Numbered from the stretch's first letter, positions 40,952-49,164 are shown. The stretch is DNA of 51,414 nucleotides from Gammaproteobacteria bacterium (GCA_007571315.1 RKRP01000133.1:1-51414); one strand, 5' to 3'. Numbers and translations are program-made. Notes: generated by a model not told the origin, from the letters alone.

Positions 40952-42251
40952 GCGCAGGCTCCTCCGCGTTTATCAAGGCTTCGCCGGCGCCGCGAATGAG
41001 CGGATCCAAAAGCCAGCGTATGAGTGTGCGCCGGGTTTCAATGATGGTGGCGTCCACCCCCAGCCCCGGGCGCAGCGGCCAGCTCCGGCCCTTGGCTTGC
41101 ATGTGCTGCCGTTCAAGTCTCACGCGCGCCTCGTAGGCGGGAGCAAGCACATTCGGAACCAGGCGAATGGCATGCGCCTCAAGCGGGCTGGAAGTCATTT
41201 CCGTAACCGTGCCCTTCAATACGCCAAACTGGCGCGACGGAAAGGCCGGAAGTTTCAGCACCGCCTCCTGTCCGGCCTCGGCTCGCCCGCCGGCCGCTGA
41301 CGAAAGGTAAAGCCGGGCTTCCATTTCCGCGCCGGGCGGGTGAATGGTAGCTACCGCATCGCCAATGTTGACCGGCTTGCCGGCGCTCGCCAGCACGTCG
41401 GCAAGTTGTCCTCGCATGGGCGCGACGATTGCGCGGCGGGATAACCCGTCCAGCTCCACGGCGCGTTCCGCCAAACGCTCCGATTCAATCTCCAGGCTCA
41501 AATCCAGCGCCTCGAAGGACTGGCGCTCAGCAATCATTCCCTGCGAGAGGCGATCGACAGCGGCCTCGGTTTCAATTCTCTGGGAACGCAGTTGATCCAG
41601 CAGCGCCATGGCTTGCAGCCTCCGCAGTTCCGAAGGCTCCACATCGCGCCTCGCCGCGTGTCCTTGAGACGCCAGCGCCTCCAGCCGCTTGTAGCCGGCA
41701 TCCGCCAGTTCAACCTGGCGGGCCGCGTTTTGAACCCGCGCCTTGAGCAAATCCAGCGTGGATTTGAGTGCCGCCTGCTCAAGACGCATGGAGCGCATTC
41801 TTGCGTCGAAGGCGTTTCGTTCCCTGTGCCGGCGCTGCTGCAGCAATTGCCGCTGTTGCGCCGCCGACCCCGACCGGGTCTCGTAACTGCCGATCCCGTC
41901 GGCAAGAGCGCGGTCCACGGCCAGCGTCATCAACGCGCTGCCGGCCTCCACCGTGTCGCCCGGCTTTACCAGCACTTCCTCGATCACGCCGCTTTGCTCG
42001 GCGGGTATTGTGGTAAGACCGCCCACGGGCAGCAGCACGCCGGGGGCATGCAGCCGGCTTGGCACCTGGACCACGAAGGCCAGGGCAATCAGCGCGGCAA
42101 TGCAAGCGCATGCAATCCACACTGCAAGAGGGGTGGAGGCCGGCCCGGCCAGCAGCACCTTCCCAAGGAAGCGATTCCGCTGACTTGTCAGGGCGTTCTC
42201 GCGGAACAAACCGGGGTCGTTTGGAGAACGCCTTGTTGGATGGTTGCCCAC
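40926..42251 (-). CDS. HlyD-family membrane fusion protein (CvaA-like)
   Basis: The periplasmic adaptor of type I bacteriocin secretion links the inner-membrane ABC exporter to TolC. It has one membrane helix near residues 43-62, a lipoyl-like segment split around GVIEEVLVKPGDTVEAGSALM and IVAPMRGQLADVLASAGKPVNIGDAVATI, and a long helical hairpin (about 125-265) between. The C-terminal beta domain ends with LRPGLGVDATIIETRRTLIRWLLDPL, a familiar ending of bacteriocin adaptors. 441 residues is usual. It starts 34 bp after the second small precursor and overlaps the exporter gene. Confidence 0.9.
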   Translation of the reverse strand: MGNHPTRRSPNDPGLFRENALTSQRNRFLGKVLLAGPASTPLAVWIACACIAALIALAFVVQVPSRLHAPGVLLPVGGLTTIPAEQSGVIEEVLVKPGDTVEAGSALMTLAVDRALADGIGSYETRSGSAAQQRQLLQQRRHRERNAFDARMRSMRLEQAALKSTLDLLKARVQNAARQVELADAGYKRLEALASQGHAARRDVEPSELRRLQAMALLDQLRSQRIETEAAVDRLSQGMIAERQSFEALDLSLEIESERLAERAVELDGLSRRAIVAPMRGQLADVLASAGKPVNIGDAVATIHPPGAEMEARLYLSSAAGGRAEAGQEAVLKLPAFPSRQFGVLKGTVTEMTSSPLEAHAIRLVPNVLAPAYEARVRLERQHMQAKGRSWPLRPGLGVDATIIETRRTLIRWLLDPLIRGAGEALINAEEPALADVQAGV

Positions 42252-42285
42252 CGGACCGGCCTCTATGCTTTCTGACTGTTTGACG

Positions 42286-42507
42286 TCACAGCACCTCCGG
42301 CCACTCGTCGCTGCATGGCGGCAGCCAATGCGACGGAACCGGTTTGGACGAATCCTCCATCCCTGTTTCCTGCTGCCTCTCCGGCACCAGGATCCAACGG
42401 TTGGGAGGCTCCTTCCAGCGCGGAATTTCGTGCCGCATAAGGGTGCGAAATTCCTCTGGATGCCCGCCCGCAGGCAAGCGAATTTCCCGCAACGTCAACT
42501 TTCTCAT
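42286..42507 (-). CDS. Putative microcin-like precursor 2 with double-glycine leader
   Basis: The 73-residue product begins MRKLTLREIRLPAGG, a 15-residue leader with Leu4, Leu6, Glu8 and GG at 14-15, the same spacing as the colicin V leader as I recall it (MRTLTLNELDSVSGG). The predicted mature peptide is 58 residues, rich in Pro, Trp, Glu and Arg, with one Cys near the C-terminus, and is not glycine-rich. ACGGAG is seven bases before the ATG at 42507, which decides against a longer start at 42540. It lies between precursor 1 and the CvaA-like gene. It could be a second peptide, a partner of precursor 1, or an immunity-like factor; the leader argues for export. Confidence 0.7.
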   Translation of the reverse strand: MRKLTLREIRLPAGGHPEEFRTLMRHEIPRWKEPPNRWILVPERQQETGMEDSSKPVPSHWLPPCSDEWPEVL

Positions 42508-42570
42508 GTCAATCTCCGTTTGCTGAGCGCCAACGCTCACTCGCCTGCCGCATCTGGAGCGGCAGCGCGG

Positions 42571-42933
42571 CTAGTCGTTGTCAGTAACGACTACCAGCTG
42601 GTACGCGGGAAGCGGGGCGTAATCGTCCGTTATCCCTACAGTCCCTTGCACCACAACGCCACCACTGCCGCCGCCGCTATCCGATTCTTCGCCATCTGAT
42701 TTCTCTTTTTCCTCCATGGCGCATAAGGGCCGCGCAACAACTTCAGCCACGAGCGCGCCCGCTGAAGCGCCAACAATCGCCCCGGGAACCGCGCCCATGC
42801 CTCCTGCTGCGGTGCCGACTATCGCGCCAGTGCCGGCTCCTATGACTATGGCCGCCGCCTTGACGTTTTGCACGCATTCGGATTCGTGTCCGCCAGCAAC
42901 GGCGGCGCATTCGCTATCGAGTAGTACTCGCAT
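42571..42933 (-). CDS. Putative class II microcin precursor with double-glycine leader
   Basis: The 120-residue product begins MRVLLDSECAAVAGG, a 15-residue double-glycine leader with Leu4 and Glu8. The predicted mature peptide (105 residues) has a glycine/alanine-rich hydrophobic segment (about 27-67) full of GxxxG spacings, such as GAGTGAIVGTAAGG and GAIVGASAGA, as in membrane-active microcins like colicin V. Cys20 and Cys71 flank this segment and could form a disulfide. A charged, Ser/Gly-rich linker (ESDSGGGSGG) and a C-terminal domain follow. AAGGAGGT precedes the ATG. It is the first gene of the export operon. No sequence homologue is recognised; the leader, composition and context carry the call. 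Confidence 0.75.
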   Translation of the reverse strand: MRVLLDSECAAVAGGHESECVQNVKAAAIVIGAGTGAIVGTAAGGMGAVPGAIVGASAGALVAEVVARPLCAMEEKEKSDGEESDSGGGSGGVVVQGTVGITDDYAPLPAYQLVVVTDND

Positions 42934-42962
42934 GATTTACCTCCTTGTAAGGATTGAATTGC

Positions 42963-42983
42963 GCGGCGCAACCCCTGCGCCGC
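42963..42983 (-). promoter_or_regulatory. Leader hairpin upstream of microcin precursor 1
   Basis: GCGGCGCA and TGCGCCGC form a perfect 8-bp stem with a 5-base loop, about 30 bases before the precursor start codon and just ahead of its AAGGAGGT. It could protect the mRNA or modulate ribosome access. It is part of a 338-bp space between precursor 1 and trmB that otherwise holds tRNA-Gly and no clear promoter match. Confidence 0.4.
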
Positions 42984-43108
42984 TTCGATGAGCACAATGG
43001 ACTTTCCCCGAGATGAAGGAAACCGGAAAATTGCTCGCGTACCGCGAATATTTCTATCCCGCGAGCTTATCCGCCTAACGCGGCACTAATACGGCTATTG
43101 CATGAGCA

Positions 43109-43182
43109 TGGAGCGGACGATGGGAATCGAACCCACATCATCAGCTTGGGAAGCTGAGGTTCTACCTTTGAACTACGCCCGC
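43109..43182 (-). tRNA. tRNA-Gly (anticodon CCC)
   Basis: On the minus strand GCGGGCG pairs with CGTCCGC (one G-U pair), the anticodon loop is TTCCCAA with CCC between TCAGC/GCTGA, and the T-loop is GTTCGATTC. CCA is encoded. Its 3' end points toward the microcin cluster, 175 bp away. Confidence 0.94.
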
Positions 43183-43271
43183 TGCGCGGCTCAGTCTATG
43201 CTAGATTTCCAGTGCCGCAAAGGGGCCGGCGACAGAGGCGGCCAACGGTGGTTGCGGCGGGTGGAGGCGAA

Positions 43272-43949
43272 GTGAATTCCGAGGCTGAAAGACGGGCCGA
43301 CCCACGCAGCTTCGTTCGCAGATCGGGGCGGACCACCTCGGCTCAGAAGCGCGCCCTGAAGGAGCTATGGCCGCGCTACGGCGTGGATGAAACCGGCGCG
43401 CTCCCGCCGCTCAAGGAAGTATTCGGGAGGGAGGCGCGCACGGTGCTGGAGATCGGCTTCGGCAACGGCAAGACGCTGGTGCGCGCCGCCGCGGAATCCC
43501 CGCAGTTCAATTTTCTGGGCGTGGAGGTTCATCGGCCCGGCCTGGGGCGTTGCCTGCTTGAGGCCGAACGCGCCGGGCTTTCAAACTTGCGCCTCATGCA
43601 AGCCGATGCCGTGGAAGTTCTGAGGTCGCAATTGCCGCAGGCTTCCGTGGCGATGGTTTGCCTGTATTTTCCCGATCCCTGGCCACGCAAGCGGCATCAC
43701 AAGCGGCGGCTGGTGCAGCCGGGTTTCATCGCGCTGCTTGAGCGGGCGCTGGAGCCCGGAGGGATGTTCCACGTGGCCACCGACTGGTCGCCATACGCCG
43801 AGCACATCGAAGGCGTGATGGATGGCATGACGGCATTCGAGCGGCTCGCCAGCCCTCCGGCGCGCTGCGCCACGCGTTTCGAGCTGCGCGGCAGCGCGCT
43901 GGGTCACAAAATCTGGGAGGCCGCCTACCGGCTGCGGCCTCTTGCGTAG
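43272..43949 (+). CDS. trmB: tRNA (guanine-N7)-methyltransferase
   Basis: TrmB methylates G46 in the tRNA variable loop with SAM. The SAM site TVLEIGFGNGKTLV, GVEVHRPGLGRCL, the catalytic and tRNA-binding FPDPWPRKRHHKRRLVQ and the late HVATDWSPYAEHI are diagnostic. I prefer the GTG at 43272, with GGAGG just upstream, which starts right before the family's RSFVRRSGR; another GTG at 43212 would add 20 residues. The gene is divergent from the tRNA-Gly/microcin side. Confidence 0.93.
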   Translation: MNSEAERRADPRSFVRRSGRTTSAQKRALKELWPRYGVDETGALPPLKEVFGREARTVLEIGFGNGKTLVRAAAESPQFNFLGVEVHRPGLGRCLLEAERAGLSNLRLMQADAVEVLRSQLPQASVAMVCLYFPDPWPRKRHHKRRLVQPGFIALLERALEPGGMFHVATDWSPYAEHIEGVMDGMTAFERLASPPARCATRFELRGSALGHKIWEAAYRLRPLA

Positions 43950-44056
43950 CTGTGCGGCTGCGCGAGGCGAAGTTCGATAAAAAAGCGACCGAAACGCCCA
44001 AAAAGAAAATCGCCGCCACCCGCGGGCGCAGGAAGGCGCCGAAGCCCCCGTAGCGG

Positions 44057-44824
44057 TCAGTCCGCATAATCAAGAATCAGCGGCGCGTGGTCGGAGAACC
44101 GCTTGCGCTTGTAGATGGAAGCCGCCCGAACCCGCTCCGCCAGATGCGGCGTGGCCACTTGGTAGTCGATGCGCCAGCCGACATTCCTGGCCCAGGCCTG
44201 GCCGCGGTTCGACCACCAGGTGTACTGATCAGGATGGGGGTTGATGCGGCGGAAGCAATCGACAAAGCCGAATTCCCCAAACAGCCGGTCCATCCAGGCG
44301 CGTTCTTCCGGAAGGAAGCCGGAATTTTTCCGGTTGCCGCGCCAGTTTTTGAGATCAATCCGGCGATGCGCAATGTTGAAGTCTCCGCACAGCAGATGCT
44401 CTCTGCCACTGTCGCGCGCCGCCCTCAGCAGGGGCGTGAACTCATCCAGGAACCGGTACTTGGCCTCCTGGCGGTGTTCCGAAGACGAGCCCGAAGGCAA
44501 GTACAGCGAAACCACGCTCAAGCCTCCGAAGCGCGCTTCCAGATAACGGCCCTCGGCATCGAATTCCACCGAGCCGAAACCGCGCAGCACTTCGTCGGGT
44601 TCGCGCCGGGAATACAGGCCCACGCCCGAATATCCCTTGCGCTCGGCGCTCTCGTAGAAGCAATGCCAGTTGCGGGGCCAGAACTCGCGGCTTTGCAGCT
44701 GGTTCTCCTGCGCCTTCAGTTCCTGCAGGCACACCAAGTCGGCTTTCTGGCGCCGCAGCCAGTTAAAGAAGCCCTTGCGCGCCGCCGCCCGGATGCCGTT
44801 GGCGTTCAGCGTAATAACCCGCAT
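44057..44824 (-). CDS. xth: Exodeoxyribonuclease III
   Basis: An AP-endonuclease/3'-exonuclease of the exonuclease-endonuclease-phosphatase fold used in base excision repair. Visible motifs are LNANGIRAAARKGFFNWL, LVCLQELKAQ with the metal-binding Glu, GVGLYSRREPDEV, LCGDFNIAH with the catalytic Asp/Asn, and the final FSDHAPLILDY with the catalytic His. 255 residues is normal. It is the last gene of a minus-strand run starting at 50373; a 107-bp gap to trmB holds a Lys-rich open frame that I did not call. Confidence 0.94.
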   Translation of the reverse strand: MRVITLNANGIRAAARKGFFNWLRRQKADLVCLQELKAQENQLQSREFWPRNWHCFYESAERKGYSGVGLYSRREPDEVLRGFGSVEFDAEGRYLEARFGGLSVVSLYLPSGSSSEHRQEAKYRFLDEFTPLLRAARDSGREHLLCGDFNIAHRRIDLKNWRGNRKNSGFLPEERAWMDRLFGEFGFVDCFRRINPHPDQYTWWSNRGQAWARNVGWRIDYQVATPHLAERVRAASIYKRKRFSDHAPLILDYAD

Positions 44825-44861
44825 GCGGCCCCCGGCGCCTGCGTAACGGAACGCCGCGGCC

Positions 44862-45623
44862 TTACCAGCGCAGGCCGCCGTCGAGATCGATGACTCGTCC
44901 CGATATGTAGTCGTTCTCCAGGATGAATTGCGCAGTCTGCGCCACTTCGTCCGGCTCGCCCAGACGTTTGGCCGGCACCATGGCCGCGAGCCGTTCGCGG
45001 GCCTCGGGCTTCATCGCCGCCACCATCTCCGTATTCATCAGACCTGGCGCGATCGCCGCCGCCCGAATTCCGTGGCGGGCCAGCTCGCGCGCCCACAGCA
45101 CGGTGAGCGCGGCCACGCCGGCCTTGGTGGCGGAGTAGTTGGACTGGCCAAAATTGCCGGCCCGGGAGAGGCTGGAGATGTTGATGATGACGCCTCCGTT
45201 CCCGAAGCTCGCCATATGCGCAGCGGCCTCGCGGGCGCACAAGAAGGTGCCCGTGAGGTTAACGTCAATAACCGCCTGCCAGTCTTGCAGCGGCATCTTG
45301 CCCAGCAATTCGCCGTCCTTGTGTTTGATAAGCAGGCCGTCGCGGGTAATGCCGGCATTGTTGATGAGCGCATCAAGAGCGCCGCAATCCGAGGCCACCG
45401 CATCCATGAAGGCGGTAACGTCCGCTTCCTTCGAGACATTGGCGCCGTAGCAATGAACTTCAGCGCCGGCTCCGCGGCAGCAGGCGGCCGTATCGGCCAG
45501 ACCGTCCTCCTTGAGGTCGCACAAGGCCAGCCGCGCGCCGGCGCTGGCCAGGCGGCGCGCCATGGCCGCGCCTAAGCCGCGCGCCGCTCCCGTAATGATG
45601 ATGGTCTTGCCCTTGATTTCCAC
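44862..45623 (-). CDS. Short-chain dehydrogenase/reductase (FabG-like)
   Basis: An NAD(P)-dependent oxidoreductase with the classical SDR motifs: TGAARGLG (11-18), NNAG in INNAGITRD, the catalytic Ser in NISSLSRAG, and Tyr-x3-Lys in NYSATKAG. PGLMNTEM follows. FabG-like features suggest 3-oxoacyl reduction. Its position after CoA-linked genes (enoyl-CoA hydratase, CoA-transferase further on) suits acyl-CoA metabolism. The exact substrate cannot be told. Confidence 0.88.
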   Translation of the reverse strand: MEIKGKTIIITGAARGLGAAMARRLASAGARLALCDLKEDGLADTAACCRGAGAEVHCYGANVSKEADVTAFMDAVASDCGALDALINNAGITRDGLLIKHKDGELLGKMPLQDWQAVIDVNLTGTFLCAREAAAHMASFGNGGVIINISSLSRAGNFGQSNYSATKAGVAALTVLWARELARHGIRAAAIAPGLMNTEMVAAMKPEARERLAAMVPAKRLGEPDEVAQTAQFILENDYISGRVIDLDGGLRW

Positions 45624-45657
45624 TGGAACCGCTCCTCGGATAAAAGTGGGCGCAATC

Positions 45658-46722
45658 CTACTCCATCGCGCTGCTCGCCGCCTCTTGCCGCGGCTTGTTG
45701 CCCGTAACCGCCCAGCCCATCAGCGCCTCGCCCCGGTAGATCAGCGGGAACCAGCCCTCCACCGCAATTCCCGCCCCGCGCAGGCAGCCGAGAAGCCGGT
45801 CGAATTCTCCCTCGCTGGGCGTGGCGGCAAGCAGGTCCTCCATGCGCCTCTGGTATGCCGCGCAGGATTCCTTCAGGCGCCGTATCGTTTGGCGTCTTTG
45901 CGAGGCTTCAATCCGGGGCGCGAAAACGCTGCTCAGCCCTTGCAGGATAAACCCGATGCCGTAGCCGGGGTCGCTGAACCTCGCGGCTTGCTGCTGCACC
46001 CGATCAACCGATGCGTTCAGTTTTCGCCGCAAATGCTCGGCTTTGCCGTCGCCCCGCAACAGGCGCCGCTCAAATGCGCTGCCAGCGCCGGCCATGGCTT
46101 TGACTACCCGGCCGGCTTTCTCCAGCAAGCGCTCTTGCTCCAGGCAAAGACGGTGCTGCTCCAGTCCTTCCCGCGCCTCGCGCACCACCACCGAGTTGGC
46201 GTGATGCGTAATAAGCGCGATGCGCCCGCCAGGCTTGAGGATGCGCATGACCTCCTGCGCGCTGGCCGCGGGGTCCCCGTACTCGAACCCATATTGCGAG
46301 GTTGCCAGGTCCACGCTGCCGCTTTCCAGTCCGGTTCGCTCGTTTGGCGCATTGCCGCGGAAGCGCACCTGGCCCAGCCATGGCCGGGCCGCTTCAGCGC
46401 CGCCTGCATCCCGCTCCGGCTTGATGGCGGCCTTGTCCAGCGCCTCAATTGCAAACTGCTTGCCGCGCGTTGCGGAATACTCCGCCGCCAGAAGAGCCAC
46501 GGCGCCGTTGCCGGTAGCCAGGTCCGCCACTCGCGCTTCGGGAGTGAGGGTGGCGAACTGGCGTTCCCAGAATTCCCGAATCTCCCCGTCGTAATTGGGA
46601 TTGCCGTTCCGCTCGAAGGTTGTAACGCTGCCGTGGCGCCAGAACTGCAGCCACTCGCTGTTATCGAGTTTTCCGCGGCGTTTATCCTTGCTTCTGGGGC
46701 CCTTGCGCCCGGGGTTGCTCAT
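45658..46722 (-). CDS. Class I SAM-dependent methyltransferase of unknown target
   Basis: The SAM-binding motif VADLATGNGAVALLAAE is at about residues 64-80 and SVDLATSQYGFEYGDPAASAQEVMRILKPGGRIALITHH forms motifs II-III of the Rossmann methyltransferase fold. A Lys/Arg-rich N-terminus (SNPGRKGPRSKDKRRGK) and a long C-terminal helical region are extra. The substrate is unknown. It lies 12 bp downstream of the enoyl-CoA hydratase gene in the same operon-like run. Confidence 0.82.
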   Translation of the reverse strand: MSNPGRKGPRSKDKRRGKLDNSEWLQFWRHGSVTTFERNGNPNYDGEIREFWERQFATLTPEARVADLATGNGAVALLAAEYSATRGKQFAIEALDKAAIKPERDAGGAEAARPWLGQVRFRGNAPNERTGLESGSVDLATSQYGFEYGDPAASAQEVMRILKPGGRIALITHHANSVVVREAREGLEQHRLCLEQERLLEKAGRVVKAMAGAGSAFERRLLRGDGKAEHLRRKLNASVDRVQQQAARFSDPGYGIGFILQGLSSVFAPRIEASQRRQTIRRLKESCAAYQRRMEDLLAATPSEGEFDRLLGCLRGAGIAVEGWFPLIYRGEALMGWAVTGNKPRQEAASSAME

Positions 46723-46734
46723 GCAACATCCGGC

Positions 46735-47523
46735 CTAGGCGCCGGTAAAGCGTGGCGCCCTTTTCTCCAGAAACGCCGCTATGCCTTCGGCCGCGTCCGC
46801 CGAGGCGGCGCATGTTTCCTGTGCTTCGGCCTCGGCCATGAACATGTCCTCAAACGAAAGCGCTGCCGCCTTGCGCACAAGTTTCTTTGTGGCGGCCAGT
46901 GCCAGCGGCGCCTTTATCGCCAGTTCGCCCGCCCAGTTTTCGGCCGTTTGCAGCGCTTGCCCCGGCGGGGCCAGACGGTTGACCAGGTTCAACTCCAGGG
47001 CGCGGCTCGCGGGCATGCGGTCGCCGCCGATGGCGAACTCAAAAGCCGCGCGCTGACCCAGCGCCCGGGTAAGCGTCCAGGTGGCCCCGCCATCAGGAAT
47101 AAGGCCGATGTTGGAAAAAGGGCAAAGCAGAAAGGCGTTTTCTTCCATTACCACCAAGTCGCAGGCGACCGCCAGGGACATGCCAATGCCTGCCGCGCCT
47201 CCCTGAATGGCGGCGATTACGGGCTGCGTAGCCTCCGCGACCGCGTCGAATACAGGCTTGTATTCCTTCAGAAGAATGTCTCGTATCGACTCCGTTCCCA
47301 AGGCGCTCCGTTTAAGGTTTGCTCCGGCGCTGAAGAATCTCCCGCTGCCGCCCAGCACGATCGCCCGCACCGAAGGGTCCTGCGCCGCTTCCATGAGCGC
47401 CGCCGCCAACTGCGCCCTCAACTCCGGCGTGAAGCTGTTGAGATTGCCGGGCTGGTCCATCAGCACCGTGGCCACGGCGCCGCTGTTTCGCGCCCGAACT
47501 ACCGCGTCCTGACTGGCTCCCAC
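46735..47523 (-). CDS. Enoyl-CoA hydratase/isomerase family protein
   Basis: A crotonase-fold protein: LMDQPGNLNSFTPELRAQLAAALMEA, the oxyanion-hole segment GSGRFFSAGANLKR, and IQGGAAGIGMSLAVACDLVVMEENAFLLCPFSNIGLIPDGGATW. A C-terminal FMAEAEAQETCAAS...EGIAAFLEKRAPRF completes the family. I use the GTG at 47523, the only reasonable start just before the conserved region; a much longer frame runs back through the GST gene in another reading frame and is not credible. 262 residues is normal. Confidence 0.88.
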   Translation of the reverse strand: MGASQDAVVRARNSGAVATVLMDQPGNLNSFTPELRAQLAAALMEAAQDPSVRAIVLGGSGRFFSAGANLKRSALGTESIRDILLKEYKPVFDAVAEATQPVIAAIQGGAAGIGMSLAVACDLVVMEENAFLLCPFSNIGLIPDGGATWTLTRALGQRAAFEFAIGGDRMPASRALELNLVNRLAPPGQALQTAENWAGELAIKAPLALAATKKLVRKAAALSFEDMFMAEAEAQETCAASADAAEGIAAFLEKRAPRFTGA

Positions 47524-47537
47524 GCCACGCAGGGCTG

Positions 47538-48149
47538 TTAGGCCGCGCCTCGGGAGCGCGCATAGGCCGGACGCTTCTTGCAACTGTTCATCCACTTGTT
47601 CACCTTGGCCTGCGACGCGATGTCGTAGCCCAGCATTCCCAGCATGTCCAGCACTGAAACGCAGATAAGGTCCGCCGCCGTGAACTGGTCGCCCAGGAGG
47701 TGGGAGCGCCTGGCGAGTTGCTTCTCCAGAACGCCCAGGGGTTCCGCCAGAGCGGCTTCGGCCGCTTGGGCCGCGGCCTCGTTGTGGTTGTCGCCGGTGT
47801 GCACGAATTTCTGCATGAACATCGTTACGATGGGCGGCTCCAGTTCGGTCATGGCGAAGAACGCCCATTGCAGCACATGAGCGCGCTGCGCCTGGGTGGC
47901 GGGCCAAAGCTCCCGGTCATCATATTTAGCGGCCAGGTACAGGTTGATGGCGGTGGATTCAAACAGCTTGAGATTGCCATCTTCCATGGCCGGCGCCTTG
48001 CCGGTAATTGTGACCGCGCCGATCGCTTTCCTGCGTTCCTCCCGCGACAGGTCGTCCATGGGAACGTGCTCGTAAGGGATGGACAATTCTTCCAGCATCC
48101 ACAAGCAGCGCGCCGCTCGAGACTGTAGCGGGCCGTATAAGCGGATCAT
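47538..48149 (-). CDS. Glutathione S-transferase family protein
   Basis: The N-terminal thioredoxin-like domain begins MIRLYGPLQSRAARCLWMLEELSIPYEHV and contains the cis-Pro region GKAPAMEDGNLKLFESTAINLYLA, with Glu-Ser at the glutathione site. The C-terminal helical domain includes HLLGDQFTAADLICVSVLDML. 203 residues is usual. It is 14 bp upstream of the crotonase gene. Detoxification or acyl/maleyl isomerisation are possible roles. Confidence 0.88.
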   Translation of the reverse strand: MIRLYGPLQSRAARCLWMLEELSIPYEHVPMDDLSREERRKAIGAVTITGKAPAMEDGNLKLFESTAINLYLAAKYDDRELWPATQAQRAHVLQWAFFAMTELEPPIVTMFMQKFVHTGDNHNEAAAQAAEAALAEPLGVLEKQLARRSHLLGDQFTAADLICVSVLDMLGMLGYDIASQAKVNKWMNSCKKRPAYARSRGAA

Positions 48150-48189
48150 TTATAGCTCTCCTTGGGGTGGCTACCAACCTCTTTTATCG

Positions 48190-48858
48190 CTACGGGCCGA
48201 ACACTGTGCCCGAGAACGCGGCCACAATGGTCATGGCGTAGATAAACAATACCCATCCGTACACCGGTTGCAACTGTGCGTGATACTTCTGCTCCAGTTC
48301 GGCCGTTGACCCCGATTGCGCAATGGTGGCGAAGGTAGCGGTGGCGGGAGCGAAGCCACGGTCCAACGGCACCACCGCGAAACCGATCAGCCCTACCGCC
48401 ACCAGCTTTGCCGCAAGCCACAGCGGGGCCTCAAGCGCGGCCACCGTTTGCGTTGCCGCGGCGAATGCCAGGGCGCCCACGCACAACAGCAGGCTGAATG
48501 GCGTATTGGTTTTCTCGAAGAGTTTTTCGGCGGCGGTTCCCGGATTGAGAAAGCCCCGCCACATGATCAGGACCCAGGCCAAACCCAGGATCCACACCAG
48601 CGCCAGCGCCCAGGCGGGAACACGGATGATCTCCAGGCTGGCGATCAATTGCAGGCCGCTTGGGAAGATCAGCGCGTTGCAGGTGCGCGGCAGCCGGTCC
48701 AGCACCATGCCAAGGCGCAGGACGCTGGAGCGGGTTTCAATGCTCAGCGAGGAGTTTTCCGACATCTTCGCGGCCAGAAACACCCCCAGGTCCGTGCCCA
48801 GCCAGAACACCCATAAGGAAATATGGAAGAAAACCAGTATCTTGTGCTCCAGCATCAT
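48190..48858 (-). CDS. Integral membrane protein of unknown function
   Basis: 222 residues with about six hydrophobic segments: ILVFFHISLWVFWLGTDLGVFLAA, LIFPSGLQLIA, ALALVWILGLAWVLIMW, SLLLCVGALAFAAATQTV, LWLAAKLVAVGLIGFAVV and VYGWVLFIYAMTIVAAFSG. Histidine and arginine residues in the first helices (HISLW, RLGMVLDRLPR) are reminiscent of membrane redox proteins, but I recognise no family. Its ATG overlaps the stop of the small upstream gene (ATGA), so they are coupled. Confidence 0.65.
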   Translation of the reverse strand: MMLEHKILVFFHISLWVFWLGTDLGVFLAAKMSENSSLSIETRSSVLRLGMVLDRLPRTCNALIFPSGLQLIASLEIIRVPAWALALVWILGLAWVLIMWRGFLNPGTAAEKLFEKTNTPFSLLLCVGALAFAAATQTVAALEAPLWLAAKLVAVGLIGFAVVPLDRGFAPATATFATIAQSGSTAELEQKYHAQLQPVYGWVLFIYAMTIVAAFSGTVFGP

Positions 48859-49163
48859 TGGCTTGCCTCCTCTCCCATCTCCTCAAACGGCGCCAGAACC
48901 TTGCGGATCAGTTCGGCGTTGGCGGCGGCCCAGGCCGCGGCCTGGGCCGCATCCGGCTCGAAATCGTCGATTTCCTCGCGGCTGGCAAGACCTTTTTGGA
49001 GAATCAGCGTTTCCAGGCTCATCAGCCGTTCCCGCGCCACCCAGTGCTCCGCCATCAGTTTGAGCAAACTGGCCAGCAGCGCGTCGGTGGCGGGGTCCTG
49101 AAAGAAATACTTCCGCCCCCCCTTGATGCGGCGGCTCAGTCGTTCTCCCGCTGCCGCGCTCAC
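48855..49163 (-). CDS. Small soluble protein of unknown function
   Basis: The 102-residue, helix-rich product contains LMAEHWVARERLMSLETLILQKGLASREEIDDFEPD, a pattern also seen in small accessory subunits (for example nitrile-hydratase-like proteins), though I cannot assign it. It sits one base after the upstream methyltransferase gene stop and overlaps the downstream membrane-protein gene by four bases. The three genes are therefore almost certainly expressed as a unit. Confidence 0.62.
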   Translation of the reverse strand: MSAAAGERLSRRIKGGRKYFFQDPATDALLASLLKLMAEHWVARERLMSLETLILQKGLASREEIDDFEPDAAQAAAWAAANAELIRKVLAPFEEMGEEASQ

Positions 49164-49164
49164 A

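Noticed and set aside
42244-42699. Plus-strand frame opposite precursor 2, considered as an immunity gene
   Set aside because: It has no ribosome-binding site or membrane helices and is antisense to the better-supported precursor genes.
43952-44053. 33-codon Lys/Arg-rich frame (GTG start) between trmB and xth
   Set aside because: It reads like a basic protein tail, but there is no ribosome-binding site and it is too short to support.
45511-47541. 676-codon plus-strand frame
   Set aside because: It covers the antisense of the methyltransferase and enoyl-CoA hydratase genes, with no domain and shadow-like composition.
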